Both the position numbers and the translations under genes were made by a program. This document shows positions 8,068 through 16,231 of a stretch of DNA of 64,000 bases, piece by piece; positions within the stretch are counted from its first letter, which is position 1, and the number at the start of each line of letters is the position of its first letter. The notes beneath the pieces are model-generated. The model had not been told where the DNA came from and searched no databases. It saw only the letters and a list, made by a program, of their open reading frames with translations. The stretch is from Halovivax ruber XH-70. GTDB lineage: Archaea; Halobacteriota; Halobacteria; Halobacteriales; Natrialbaceae. The DNA lies in contig NC_019964.1 in NCBI RefSeq assembly GCF_000328525.1, forward strand, positions 2,480,001 through 2,544,000, given 5' to 3'.

Positions 8068-9183
8068 TCACTCGTTCGAAGCGAGGTAGTTTCCGGAACA
8101 CCAGGCCCAGATCCCGTAGTCAGGAACGTGCAATCCCCACCAGCGGATGCCGTCGGCGTCGGTGGGTCCGTTGACGACCGTCGCGGTGGTCCCCTGTGGA
8201 AGCGTCTCGACGACGTCGTACCCGAGGCCGGGGCCGTCGCGTGCGTTGAGCGAGGAGGCCGTGGTGACGACCGACTCGTCCATGAAGAACGCGACTTCGG
8301 CGAGGTAGTTCCCGGAACACCAGACCCAGGCGTCCTGTTTCGAGAAGTGCAGGCCCCACCAGGTGATGCCGTCGGCCGTCTCTGGTCCGTTCATGATCCG
8401 GCCGACAGAGCCCTCCGGAAGGGTCTCGACGACGTCGTAGTCGAGCCCCGGTCCGGATCGTCCGTTGAGATCCGTCGTCGTCATCGCACCATCTTCCATC
8501 TCGAACGCGCCATCACCGCCGCCTCCGCCACCACCGCCGTCGCCGTTGCGGACGTAGTCCATGAAGGTGTCGGGGTCCCAGTCCGGCCCAGGACAGGACT
8601 TCGACGGCAGGTCGTTGCAGTAAGCGTCCTGCGGTGCGTGGCGGTGACCGATGATGCCGCCGGCCTGATTACAGCGGGCGCTGCCGTACTCGTAGTACTC
8701 GAGCGGGATGTCGTACTGATCTGCCAGTTCGCGGACGACGGCCGCCGACGCCTGGTAACACTCCTCCGTGAAGTACCCGCCGTAGTCCGAGTGCCACTCG
8801 TGTTCGATCCCGATCGAGGAGGAGTTCGTCCCGCTCGCGTGCCACGCCATATCCTCGTGGTGGACCATCTGTGTGACGTGCCCTGGATCGTAGGCGGTGT
8901 GCTCGTAGTTGCTGATCACGTAGTGTGCCGAGACGTTCGCGCTCGGGTCACGGAACCAGTCGATGGCACTCGTGTACGAGCCGACCGTGCAGTGGACGAC
9001 GATCCAGTCGATCTCCGCCGTGCCTCGATTCGCCGCCGAGTAGTTGCTCGAATCCGCAGCGAGGAACCGGTCCGCTGTGTTCGTCTGTCGGTGCGACGCT
9101 CCCGCGGTCATCGAGCCGGCGCCGAACGCGCCGCCGATGCCCGCCGAGAGCCCACTCGTCTTGAGGAAGGTTCGTCGATCCAT
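8068..9183 (-). CDS. Secreted N-acetylmuramoyl-L-alanine amidase (Amidase_2) with two SH3b repeats
   Basis: The protein has 371 aa. The N-terminal MDRRTFLKTSGLSAGIGG is a Tat signal. The Amidase_2/PGRP domain spans about 45-205. A zinc His lies in VVHCTVG, followed by AHYVISNYEHTAYDPGHVTQMVHHEDMAWHASG (the family's central stretch, abbreviated here by its ends), EHEWH and GHRHAPQ with the later CPGPDW. A Gly-rich linker leads to two bacterial-type SH3 domains (about 225-290 and 300-371), each ending CSGNYLA. The substrate is the MurNAc-L-Ala bond of bacterial peptidoglycan, which haloarchaea do not make. The target is therefore presumably other organisms or cell debris. Confidence 0.85.
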   Translation of the reverse strand: MDRRTFLKTSGLSAGIGGAFGAGSMTAGASHRQTNTADRFLAADSSNYSAANRGTAEIDWIVVHCTVGSYTSAIDWFRDPSANVSAHYVISNYEHTAYDPGHVTQMVHHEDMAWHASGTNSSSIGIEHEWHSDYGGYFTEECYQASAAVVRELADQYDIPLEYYEYGSARCNQAGGIIGHRHAPQDAYCNDLPSKSCPGPDWDPDTFMDYVRNGDGGGGGGGGDGAFEMEDGAMTTTDLNGRSGPGLDYDVVETLPEGSVGRIMNGPETADGITWWGLHFSKQDAWVWCSGNYLAEVAFFMDESVVTTASSLNARDGPGLGYDVVETLPQGTTATVVNGPTDADGIRWWGLHVPDYGIWAWCSGNYLASNE

Positions 9184-9208
9184 CGCATCAACAGTGATTT
9201 CCAACGGA

Positions 9209-9222
9209 AGTAATAAATTACT
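9209..9222 (-). promoter_or_regulatory. TATA box of the amidase gene
   Basis: The AT-only core TAATAAATTA (9211-9220) is a conspicuous island in GC-rich DNA. It is centred about 32 bases before the amidase ATG, as expected for a nearly leaderless haloarchaeal transcript. Confidence 0.5.
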
Positions 9223-9277
9223 AGCTCCGTTCACCACAACGAGTGGCGCGTCGACGAGCGAATGCGTTCGCCGACGA

Positions 9278-10147
9278 TCACAGTGCGTCGACACGCTCCA
9301 GTTGTTCTTCGATAGCTGCCCGCCCGTCCGCATCGAGCGGGCGGAGCGGGGAACGCGGCGTCCCCGCAGGCCGACCACGGAGTTCGAGCGCGGCCTTCAC
9401 GCCCGCCACGCCGAACTCACTCACGGCGCATTCGTTGAGTCCGGCGATCGTCGCCTGGATCGATCGGGCAGTGTCGCCGTCCCCGCGAGCGTGGGCGGCT
9501 GCCAGATTCGCCACCAGTTCCGGAACGAGATTCGCGACCCCCAGAATACCGCCGTCGGCGCCCACGTCGAGCGCCGAGGCGTAGACGCCGCCGCTGCCCA
9601 CGAGCACCGCGAAGTCCGCATCGGCGGTCAGCCCAACGGTGCGCTGGAGCCGGTCGACGTTCCCCGAGGAGTCCTTGATCCCGGCGATCGTCTCGTGGCT
9701 GGCCAGTCTGGCGACCGTCTCGGGAGCGAGCACGCAATCGGTGAATTTGGGCACGCTGTAGAGGTAGATCGGGATCGGACTCTCGTCGGCGAGGTCGCGA
9801 TAGTAGGTCTCGAGTGCCGCCTGGCCCTGGCCGTAGTACGACGGCGTGACGACCAGCGCGGCGTCGGCCCCCGCGTCGGCCGCCGCCTCCGTCGTCGCGA
9901 GGGTGGATTCGAACCCCTCGCGACCAGTCCCGGCGAGGACGGGCCCGTCGGCCGCGTCGGCGACGGTCTCGACGACCGTCTGGCGCTCGCCGGACGTGAG
10001 TAACGGCGCTTCGCCGGTGGAGCCACACGGGACGAGAAAGTCGACGCCGTCTGCTTCCAGCCAGGTGACGAGCGACGCGAGCCGGTCGTGATCGACGCTG
10101 CCGTCGGCGGCGAACGGCGTGACGATGGGAACGCCAGTACCCTGCAT
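9278..10147 (-). CDS. Dihydrodipicolinate synthase/KDPG aldolase family protein
   Basis: The protein has 289 aa from ATG 10147 (MQGTGVPIVTPF). It is a class I aldolase of the DapA/NAL TIM-barrel family, with PCGSTGEAPLLT, VTPSYYGQG, YLYSVP (the active-site Tyr) and GIKDSSGN with the Schiff-base Lys. Sequence alone does not separate 4-hydroxytetrahydrodipicolinate synthase from KDG/KDPG or other 2-oxo acid aldolases. No lysine or Entner-Doudoroff genes adjoin it, so the substrate is left open. Confidence 0.85.
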   Translation of the reverse strand: MQGTGVPIVTPFAADGSVDHDRLASLVTWLEADGVDFLVPCGSTGEAPLLTSGERQTVVETVADAADGPVLAGTGREGFESTLATTEAAADAGADAALVVTPSYYGQGQAALETYYRDLADESPIPIYLYSVPKFTDCVLAPETVARLASHETIAGIKDSSGNVDRLQRTVGLTADADFAVLVGSGGVYASALDVGADGGILGVANLVPELVANLAAAHARGDGDTARSIQATIAGLNECAVSEFGVAGVKAALELRGRPAGTPRSPLRPLDADGRAAIEEQLERVDAL

Positions 10148-10369
10148 AGCGGCTACTGAACGGCGACCGAGAAAAGTGTCGGGCTCGGGGCGATCTTCGG
10201 ACGATGCAGCCCGATCGTGAGTTCCCGTCCGTGCGCGTTTGGGCCGATCACCATGCCCAACTGCGTTGGCGCAACGGACACGACTCGGTCGGGGAAATAG
10301 TCCCGACTCGTTCATCGGACGGTTCCGACCCGTGCGGCGGAATCGGCTCCGACTCGGTCTGTGGAATCG

Positions 10370-10708
10370 CTACTCTCCAAGCAAATCGACAGGAGGTTCC
10401 GACGCGATTCCGTCTCCCTGCTGGACGAAGGGAGCGATCTCGTTCCACGCGGGGCCTTCACTGATCGTCCCGTCCTCCCGGTCCCAGCAGATGTAGTCCA
10501 TCGCCTCGAGTTTCGGCAGATGCGCGTGGTGAAGCATTACCCTCACGGAAGCGGCCCGTCCCTCACCACAGTCCGAATCGCCGGCGACACTGCGCGTTGC
10601 GTCCGCGACGGAGAGTGGGGCATCCTCCTGTATCGCGGTCAGCACTCGCCGTCGGTGGCCGTTTTGCAGCGCCTCCATAACCTGATCGACAGAAGTCCCG
10701 TTGCCCAT
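10370..10708 (-). CDS. DUF7344-type winged-helix regulator
   Basis: The protein has 112 aa from ATG 10708 (MGNGTSVDQVMEAL). The segment NGHRRRVLTAIQE, then VRVMLHHAHLPKLEAMDYICWD, is the haloarchaeal DUF7344 winged-helix signature. It is a small putative DNA-binding regulator. It lies next to a HTH-10 regulator on the same strand, so this is a regulatory cluster. A second protein of this type is at 14102. Confidence 0.7.
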   Translation of the reverse strand: MGNGTSVDQVMEALQNGHRRRVLTAIQEDAPLSVADATRSVAGDSDCGEGRAASVRVMLHHAHLPKLEAMDYICWDREDGTISEGPAWNEIAPFVQQGDGIASEPPVDLLGE

Positions 10709-10816
10709 AGTGTCGAGTGTATAGCCACACAATTACGGACGGTGCATGGCACACGAGGCCGTTAACCCATCCCACCACTCGGTGGATACAGACTGGAGAG
10801 CCACAAAGAACAGACG

Positions 10817-11497
10817 TCAACTAACCCGCTGGAACGCTTCAGACTCCTCGGCTTCCATCGCGATGAGTGAATTCGTCACGAGCGTCTCGATTCCCCGACG
10901 CAGTCGTTCGGTAACGGCCTGATCGGAGATACCCAGCGCGTCGCCCATATCCTGTGTGGACACCTGCCGTGGAATCGAATAGTAGCCCTCTTCGACCGCC
11001 CGGATTAGCGTCTCTCGCTGGGCGGTCGTCAGCCCATACCACATGCCGGTTCCCGGGCGAACGGGGTTGTAGATTCGACCGACTTCGAGGGAGATACTCG
11101 CGTCCGCGCAGTACTCCTGGAAGTCGCTGAGGCGTTCGTGAGTCTGGAAGCGAATTTCGAACTCCCAGGTGCTCGTAGTGCCGGTCGCACTGAGTAGCTG
11201 CCCACCGATCTCGGCGATTCCAAGAAAGAAGTCGTCCGTGGTGACGTCCCAGTCGAGTGAATACAGCCGTTCGTTCTTGTGCCGGCTCACTTCGACGATT
11301 CGATCCACGGCCGAGTGGTCACGGACGTTCTTTTCGAAAGACTCGCGGGCCTCGTCACTGACCGAGAAGAACGGTACTGCCTTCTCCCCGAGCGGCACCA
11401 TGGTTTCGAGTTCGACGGTTGCACCGGGGTCCAGCCTGAGAATGCGTCCCAGTTCGAACGCGTCGGCGGGTATCCGGAGGTGAGCGATGACGGCCAT
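10817..11497 (-). CDS. Bacterio-opsin-activator (Bat)-type HTH-10 transcriptional regulator
   Basis: The protein has 226 aa from ATG 11497 (MAVIAHLRIPADAFELG), the canonical opening of this haloarchaeal family. The N-terminal ~150 residues are the Bat ligand/GAF-like half. The C-terminal region has LTTAQRETLIRAVEEGYYSIPRQ followed by ALGISDQAVTERLRRG, the HTH-10 helix-turn-helix. It is a one-component regulator; the effector is unknown. A small gene (11716) is divergent from it. Confidence 0.88.
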   Translation of the reverse strand: MAVIAHLRIPADAFELGRILRLDPGATVELETMVPLGEKAVPFFSVSDEARESFEKNVRDHSAVDRIVEVSRHKNERLYSLDWDVTTDDFFLGIAEIGGQLLSATGTTSTWEFEIRFQTHERLSDFQEYCADASISLEVGRIYNPVRPGTGMWYGLTTAQRETLIRAVEEGYYSIPRQVSTQDMGDALGISDQAVTERLRRGIETLVTNSLIAMEAEESEAFQRVS

Positions 11498-11715
11498 TCC
11501 CTTCCCTGTGTCTGGGTCCGATCCGTGTAAAAAGGACCTGCATGGTATACCAACCTGCAAGCAAGTGCATGGTCCACCATGGTTAGGGTAGCCCTTTGCG
11601 GGCGGCGCGCCTTGCACGAACTGGACCGAACGCCCTGCGCGGATATCGGTCTCGTCAAAGGCGACGAGATCGTGACTAGCGCCACTCTTCGAGTCGTGGT
11701 CAGACGGCCCACTCC

Positions 11716-11910
11716 ATGACACGAAATCCACTCACGGACGTCTCGATTACGAGCCCCGGAGAGTTCGAGACCGTTCTCGCCGCAGCCGTCGAAACGGCAA
11801 TCGGAGCGAACGTAGACGTCCGCAGCGCGTGGGAGTTCGAAACCCGCGGTTCGACCCACAACTGGGAGGTTCAGATCGTCGAACTGGCGAAGGAGTTCGA
11901 CGACGAGTAA
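11716..11910 (+). CDS. Small haloarchaeal protein, possibly HalOD1-like
   Basis: The protein has 64 aa, beginning MTRNPLTDVSITSPGEFE. A conserved-looking block (NVDVRSAWEFETRG, then WEVQIVELAKE) follows an amphipathic helix. The layout resembles short haloarchaeal HalOD1/output-like proteins, but this is weak. It is divergent from the Bat-type regulator with a 218-base spacer, so it may be that regulator's target. Confidence 0.6.
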   Translation: MTRNPLTDVSITSPGEFETVLAAAVETAIGANVDVRSAWEFETRGSTHNWEVQIVELAKEFDDE

Positions 11911-12055
11911 CTCGAGTCGCGTCCAGGGCACCTACCACCCTTCCGTCCACGAACAGCGCGACTGCGCCGTCAGGGCAGATTCGATTCTGGCACTACGGAC
12001 GGCCCGACCGAGAAAACTGGCTCAGAAACGGCGTTCGGACGGGAGGAATCGGCCC

Positions 12056-12712
12056 TCAGTAGCCGAACTGGTCGCGGACGAGGACGACCGTGGTGCGGCC
12101 CTCCTCTAGTTCCTGACGGAAGATGAGCTGTTTGGCGATGGCCGAGTCGACGCCGTAGGCCTCGTTGGCCCGCTCGTTCTCCAGCGGGTAGGCGACGGAT
12201 TCGAGCCGGTCGAGCGCGTCAGAGAGCGTCGGCACGATCTTGTTCACGCCGCTGACGATGACGACGTTTCCGGCGGCGAAGGGGTACGCGCCGATACGGC
12301 TCCCCGATCGGTCGGCCGCGACGAGTTCGCCGGTCTGGGCGATGGCGTTGACGCTACCGAGGAAGTAGTCGGCCGTCTGCGACTCGCGCCGGGCCGCCTG
12401 GCGCTCCTCGTCGTCGTCGATGCTCCAGACCTGGTCCGGAAGGCTCTCCCACTCGTGGTCACCCTCGCTCAGGTACTCGACGAACCCGATCTCTTCGAGC
12501 GTCGTCGAGTGGCCGTTCATCACGGACGCCCCGGCGGGAATCTGTGACTGGACCGCCGTGAGCGCCTCGTCGGCCGAGTCGACGACCACGACGTCGAAGC
12601 CGTGGTCCTCGAGATTCGAGACGGCCTCGTCGATGGCGTCCGCGGCGGGGAGTTCGTCGAGCGACTCGTCGATATCGGTCTGGGAGACGTAATCAGATTT
12701 CTGCTGTGACAT
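12056..12712 (-). CDS. LUD-domain (lactate utilisation protein family) protein
   Basis: The protein has 218 aa from ATG 12710-12712. The longer upstream frame is non-coding. Features of the LUD fold (LutB/LutC, DUF1121) are PAGASVMNGHSTTLEEIGFVEYL, the RRESQTADYFLGSVNAIAQTGELVAAD region and VVIVSGVNKIVP. The last is the usual statement of the LutC-like NagB/RpiA-type core. No FeS partner genes (LutA, LutB) are adjacent, so a role in lactate oxidation is not supported by context. Confidence 0.8.
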   Translation of the reverse strand: MSQQKSDYVSQTDIDESLDELPAADAIDEAVSNLEDHGFDVVVVDSADEALTAVQSQIPAGASVMNGHSTTLEEIGFVEYLSEGDHEWESLPDQVWSIDDDEERQAARRESQTADYFLGSVNAIAQTGELVAADRSGSRIGAYPFAAGNVVIVSGVNKIVPTLSDALDRLESVAYPLENERANEAYGVDSAIAKQLIFRQELEEGRTTVVLVRDQFGY

Positions 12713-12896
12713 GGTGCGTGAGTCGACGCTCACAGATAGTGTGAGATCACCCAAAAGTGCTCGCTGACACCGGTGTCGGGAGGTGATACCAGTGTTACTC
12801 CGTGAGACCGACGCGGAACCGACGAGGATTTCGAGAGAACACCCAAGTTGATAGTCGGTGTGTCTAATTTCTCTGCTGGAGGAACAATACGTCTCT

Positions 12897-13574
12897 ATGG
12901 AAACGACATTCACCCACCAACCGTCGTTCACCCACCTCGTCGTCGAACTCGCAGCTGGCGAAACGATCCTCGCGGAACCCGGCGCGATGGTCGGGCACTC
13001 CCCGAACGTCGAGATTTCGACGGCCAGCAGCCGTGATGGGTTGCTCAGCTCCGCGAAGTCGATGCTTGGCGGGGAGTCACTGGTCGTCAACGAGTTCACT
13101 GCGGAAGGTGGTCCCGGCGAGGTGCGTCTGGCACCGCCAACACCGGGCGACGTCAAGGAACACGAATTGCAGGACGAGACGCTGTACACTACTGACGGCG
13201 CGTTTCTGGCGTCGTCGCCAGGTATCGACATCGACTCGGAATTCGGCGGGCTCAAGTCGATGCTCGGCGGGGCGAGCCTCACGCCGCTAGCTCTCAAGGG
13301 AACCGGCACCGCCTTCATCGACGCCTATGGCGGGCTCGAACGTCTCGATCTGGACCCTGGCGAGTCCTACACGCTGGACAACGAGCACCTGATCGCCTGG
13401 GACGACAGCGTCGAGTTCGATACTCGGCGCGTCGGCGGGCTGAAATCGACGCTGCTGAGCGGGGAAGGACTCGTCTTCGACTTCACCGGTCCGGGGAGCG
13501 TCTGGTACCAGACCCGAGACATCGATAGTTTCGTCGGCATACTCGCACCCAGAATCCAGACCAGCGACAGTTGA
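12897..13574 (+). CDS. AIM24 / TIGR00266 family protein
   Basis: The protein has 225 aa from ATG 12897 (METTFTHQPSFTH). Family features are the LAAGETILAEPGAMVGHSPNVEI opening (near residues 16-38), SAKSMLGGESLVVNEFTA, DGAFLASSPGIDI, the repeat LKSMLGGASL and GLVFDFTGPGSVWYQTR at the end. The fold is a two-layer beta-sandwich trimer related to mitochondrial AIM24. Biochemical role is unknown. It is monocistronic by spacing. Confidence 0.88.
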   Translation: METTFTHQPSFTHLVVELAAGETILAEPGAMVGHSPNVEISTASSRDGLLSSAKSMLGGESLVVNEFTAEGGPGEVRLAPPTPGDVKEHELQDETLYTTDGAFLASSPGIDIDSEFGGLKSMLGGASLTPLALKGTGTAFIDAYGGLERLDLDPGESYTLDNEHLIAWDDSVEFDTRRVGGLKSTLLSGEGLVFDFTGPGSVWYQTRDIDSFVGILAPRIQTSDS

Positions 13575-13671
13575 TCAGTCGACCGATCGACGACACCTCG
13601 CTGGGGCTGTGGGAAGTGAAACGACCGGAGTGCGGAGAAACGGATAAACGGGATCACATCGTTGGGTCGGT

Positions 13672-13962
13672 ATGGTCGAGACCGCTGCGACGACGCGTCG
13701 CCGACTGGCCGATCGACTGCGCGAGGAACCCGGCACGCCCGCGGAGCTCGGTCGCGAGTTCTCCCTCTCACCGTCGACCGTTCTCACACATCTCGAACAT
13801 CTCGCACACAGCCTCCAACACGACGACGAGGAGTTGCTCGTCGCACCACCCGAGTGTCGCGAGTGCGGCTTCGACGACTTCGACGACCTCCTCAATCGCC
13901 CGTCTCGCTGCCCCTCGTGCAAACACGAGGGGATCCGGGAACCGACTGTCACCATCCGGTGA
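13672..13962 (+). CDS. HTH plus zinc-ribbon transcriptional regulator (COG3357 type)
   Basis: The protein has 96 aa. Residues ~1-55 form a winged helix (TRRRLADRLREEPGTPAELG, FSLSPSTVLTHLEHL). Residues ~60-90 form a zinc ribbon with ECREC and CPSCKH separated by FDDFDDLLNRPSR. The combination matches the predicted archaeal HTH/Zn-ribbon regulators. Confidence 0.8.
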   Translation: MVETAATTRRRLADRLREEPGTPAELGREFSLSPSTVLTHLEHLAHSLQHDDEELLVAPPECRECGFDDFDDLLNRPSRCPSCKHEGIREPTVTIR

Positions 13963-14101
13963 CAGATCAACGGAGTGACGCTGGATTCGTATCCGATACG
14001 CCTTTCAGTGTCCGCGGAGTCCACACTGACGAACCCCCGACACCGGCGGCTTTCGATGGATTCGACGCCGAGTGACGACCCTGTCGGGGCCCCGACGATC
14101 C

Positions 14102-14476
14102 ATGACGACCCCTGCACCCGACACAACCGATCTGACGCTCTCCGTCCTCGACGCCCTCCCAGCGGACGCACCGGCAGCCCCGCTGACGAGCGCGCTCGAC
14201 ATCCTCACGAACGAACGCCGGCGACACGTCCTCCGGGTCGTCGGCGAGCAGGGCGAGACGATGACGCTCCCCGACGTCGCCGACGAGGTCGCCGTCCGGG
14301 AGTGTGGCCGCCCACTCCCCGAGATCCAACCCGAGACCGTTACCGAGACCTACATCTCGATCTACCACGACCATCTCCCGCGACTCGTCGACGCCAACCT
14401 CCTCGCGTACGATCAGGAACGCGATCTCGTTCACCCCAGGTTCGCTACCGACGCGGTCGATTCCCCCACGAACTAA
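14102..14476 (+). CDS. DUF7344-type winged-helix protein
   Basis: The protein has 124 aa from ATG 14102. An in-frame GTG at 14072 gives a less likely extension. LDILTNERRRHVLRVVGEQG, then YISIYHDHLPRLVDANLLAYDQE, is the DUF7344 pattern shared with the gene at 10370. It is a putative small DNA-binding regulator, convergent with pabC. Confidence 0.7.
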   Translation: MTTPAPDTTDLTLSVLDALPADAPAAPLTSALDILTNERRRHVLRVVGEQGETMTLPDVADEVAVRECGRPLPEIQPETVTETYISIYHDHLPRLVDANLLAYDQERDLVHPRFATDAVDSPTN

Positions 14477-14519
14477 CGCACTCCTCCCGGACGAACGCAC
14501 GCCAACCGCAGTCGCTCAC

Positions 14520-15500
14520 TCAGTAATAGCGTGCGTCGACGCGCTCGTCGAACGCCCGTTGTAGTCGCGCGGTCAGCGGCCAGCGACTCGGTTCCTCGAC
14601 TGTGTCTGACCAGCCAGCGGGCCAGGACCCAGCCACATCGTCGAGCGCCGATCGCTCGTCACCGGCCCCTCGATTCTGACCGACTGCTTCCCCGTCGAAC
14701 CGGCAGACCGGTCTGAGTTCCCACGTCGAGTTCGTCAGGAACACCTCGTCGGCCGTCGCGACGTCTTGCAGTTCGACCGAACGAGTGGCCGCCGGGATCT
14801 CCAGCTCGGCGGCCAGTTCGAGGACGACGCGGCGGGTGATCCCCGGCAAGACGGGACCGTCGGTCGACGGCGTCACGAGTTCGCCGTCGTCGACGAGGAA
14901 GACGTTGCTCGTCGCGCCCTCGGTCACGTGCCCCCGACCATCGAGCATGAGCGCCTCGTCGGCGTCGGTGCCGCGCAGTTCTAGTCGGGCGAGGATCCCG
15001 TTCGCGTAGTTGTGCGTCTTCGCCGCCGACGGGAGGGCGGCGTCGGGTATCCGTCGGGTCTCGACCGTCCGGACGACCGCCGGCTCCGCCCAGACCGGCT
15101 GTCCGTCGACGCCGCCACGCGGGAGTGGCTTCACCCAGATGACGACGGTCGGGTCGACCGGCCGCTGGGGCGTCACCGTGCCGGGCTGGACGCCCCGCGT
15201 GATCGAGAGCCGGACGTACGCATCGGCCAGTTCGTTCGCGGCGAGCGTCTCGTCGATGCGCGCTCGCAGGTCCTCGCGATCGAATCCGTGCGCTATCCCG
15301 AGCGTCTCGCAGGTTCGGGCTAACCGATCGGCGTGGGCGTCCCACTCGAAGATCGAGCCGCCATACGCCCGCACCGTCTCGAAGGCCGCGTCGCCGTAGC
15401 GAAAGCCGCGATCGTCGACGCTGACCGTCGCCTCCTCGGCGGGCACGAGCTCGCCGTCGACGTGGTACAGCAACGACTCCGCGTTGTCGGGGGCAGTCAC
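14520..15500 (-). CDS. pabC: Aminodeoxychorismate lyase (class IV PLP aminotransferase)
   Basis: The protein has 326 aa. The GTG start at 15500 overlaps the pabA stop (GTGA), so it is coupled. The class IV fold is shown by DDRGFRYGDAAFETVRAYGG at the N terminus, the PLP lysine in SAAKTHNYANG and TEGATSNVFLVDDG. In the folate pathway it splits 4-amino-4-deoxychorismate into p-aminobenzoate and pyruvate. Branched-chain or D-amino acid aminotransferases share the fold, but the pabB-pabA context decides. A ~40-residue C-terminal extension is present. Confidence 0.85.
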   Translation of the reverse strand: MTAPDNAESLLYHVDGELVPAEEATVSVDDRGFRYGDAAFETVRAYGGSIFEWDAHADRLARTCETLGIAHGFDREDLRARIDETLAANELADAYVRLSITRGVQPGTVTPQRPVDPTVVIWVKPLPRGGVDGQPVWAEPAVVRTVETRRIPDAALPSAAKTHNYANGILARLELRGTDADEALMLDGRGHVTEGATSNVFLVDDGELVTPSTDGPVLPGITRRVVLELAAELEIPAATRSVELQDVATADEVFLTNSTWELRPVCRFDGEAVGQNRGAGDERSALDDVAGSWPAGWSDTVEEPSRWPLTARLQRAFDERVDARYY

Positions 15501-16231
15501 GAGTCTCCCCTCCGGCGCTTGCGTGCGGCAAGCTCACAGAAGTTCTCGACGAGTCGCCTGCCGATGGCGAGCGAGATGCCGGTCGTCCGATCAGTCTCGG
15601 TGGCGGTGTCGCCGGGTTCGCCCGTCGACGATTCGTCGCGGCGAACGCTCGACGATCCCTCGACCGTGCGGGTCAAGAGACTCTCGGGATGGAACTGGAC
15701 GCCGACGTGCGGGCGCTGTCGGTGGCGAACGGCCATCACGACCTCGCGGTCGTCGACTGTCTGGGCGGTCTCGACGAGCGAGTCCGGAATCTCGGTTCGC
15801 GGGACGGCGAGCGAGTGGTAGCGGCCGACCTGCACCCGTTCGGGGAGCCCCGAGAAGATGCCCTCGCCGTCGTGCGTGACGACGGACGGTTTGCCGTGGA
15901 CGACGTCGGGTGCCTGGCGGACGTCGGCCCCGTGGGCCGCACACAGTGCCTGGTGGCCCAGGCAGACGCCCAGAATCGGGTATCCGGTCTCCGCGAACAG
16001 CGGGATCGAAATTCCCGCGTCGGCGGGCGTTCCGGGTCCGGGCGAGATCACGATCCCGTCCGGGTCGAGCCGACGCACGTCGTCGACGTCTATGTCGTCG
16101 TTCCGGCGAACGAGTACCGACCCCGCCACGCTCCCGACGTACTGGACCAGGTTGTAGACGAACGAGTCGTAGTTGTCGATCACGAGGATGGTCGGCCCCT
16201 CGCTCGACCCACCGCCATCGCCGTCGATCAC
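15497..16231 (-). CDS. pabA: Aminodeoxychorismate/anthranilate synthase glutamine amidotransferase subunit
   Basis: The protein has 244 aa with a GTG start at 16231 overlapping the pabB stop. It is a class I glutaminase: [25 protein letters not shown], the nucleophile in GVCLGHQAL and the catalytic His/Glu in [12 protein letters not shown]. It supplies ammonia to the chorismate-binding subunit. TrpG and PabA cannot be separated by sequence; the pabC neighbour favours PabA. A charged insertion (residues ~195-220) precedes the final helix. Confidence 0.85.
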   Translation of the reverse strand: MIDGDGGGSSEGPTILVIDNYDSFVYNLVQYVGSVAGSVLVRRNDDIDVDDVRRLDPDGIVISPGPGTPADAGISIPLFAETGYPILGVCLGHQALCAAHGADVRQAPDVVHGKPSVVTHDGEGIFSGLPERVQVGRYHSLAVPRTEIPDSLVETAQTVDDREVVMAVRHRQRPHVGVQFHPESLLTRTVEGSSSVRRDESSTGEPGDTATETDRTTGISLAIGRRLVENFCELAARKRRRGDS

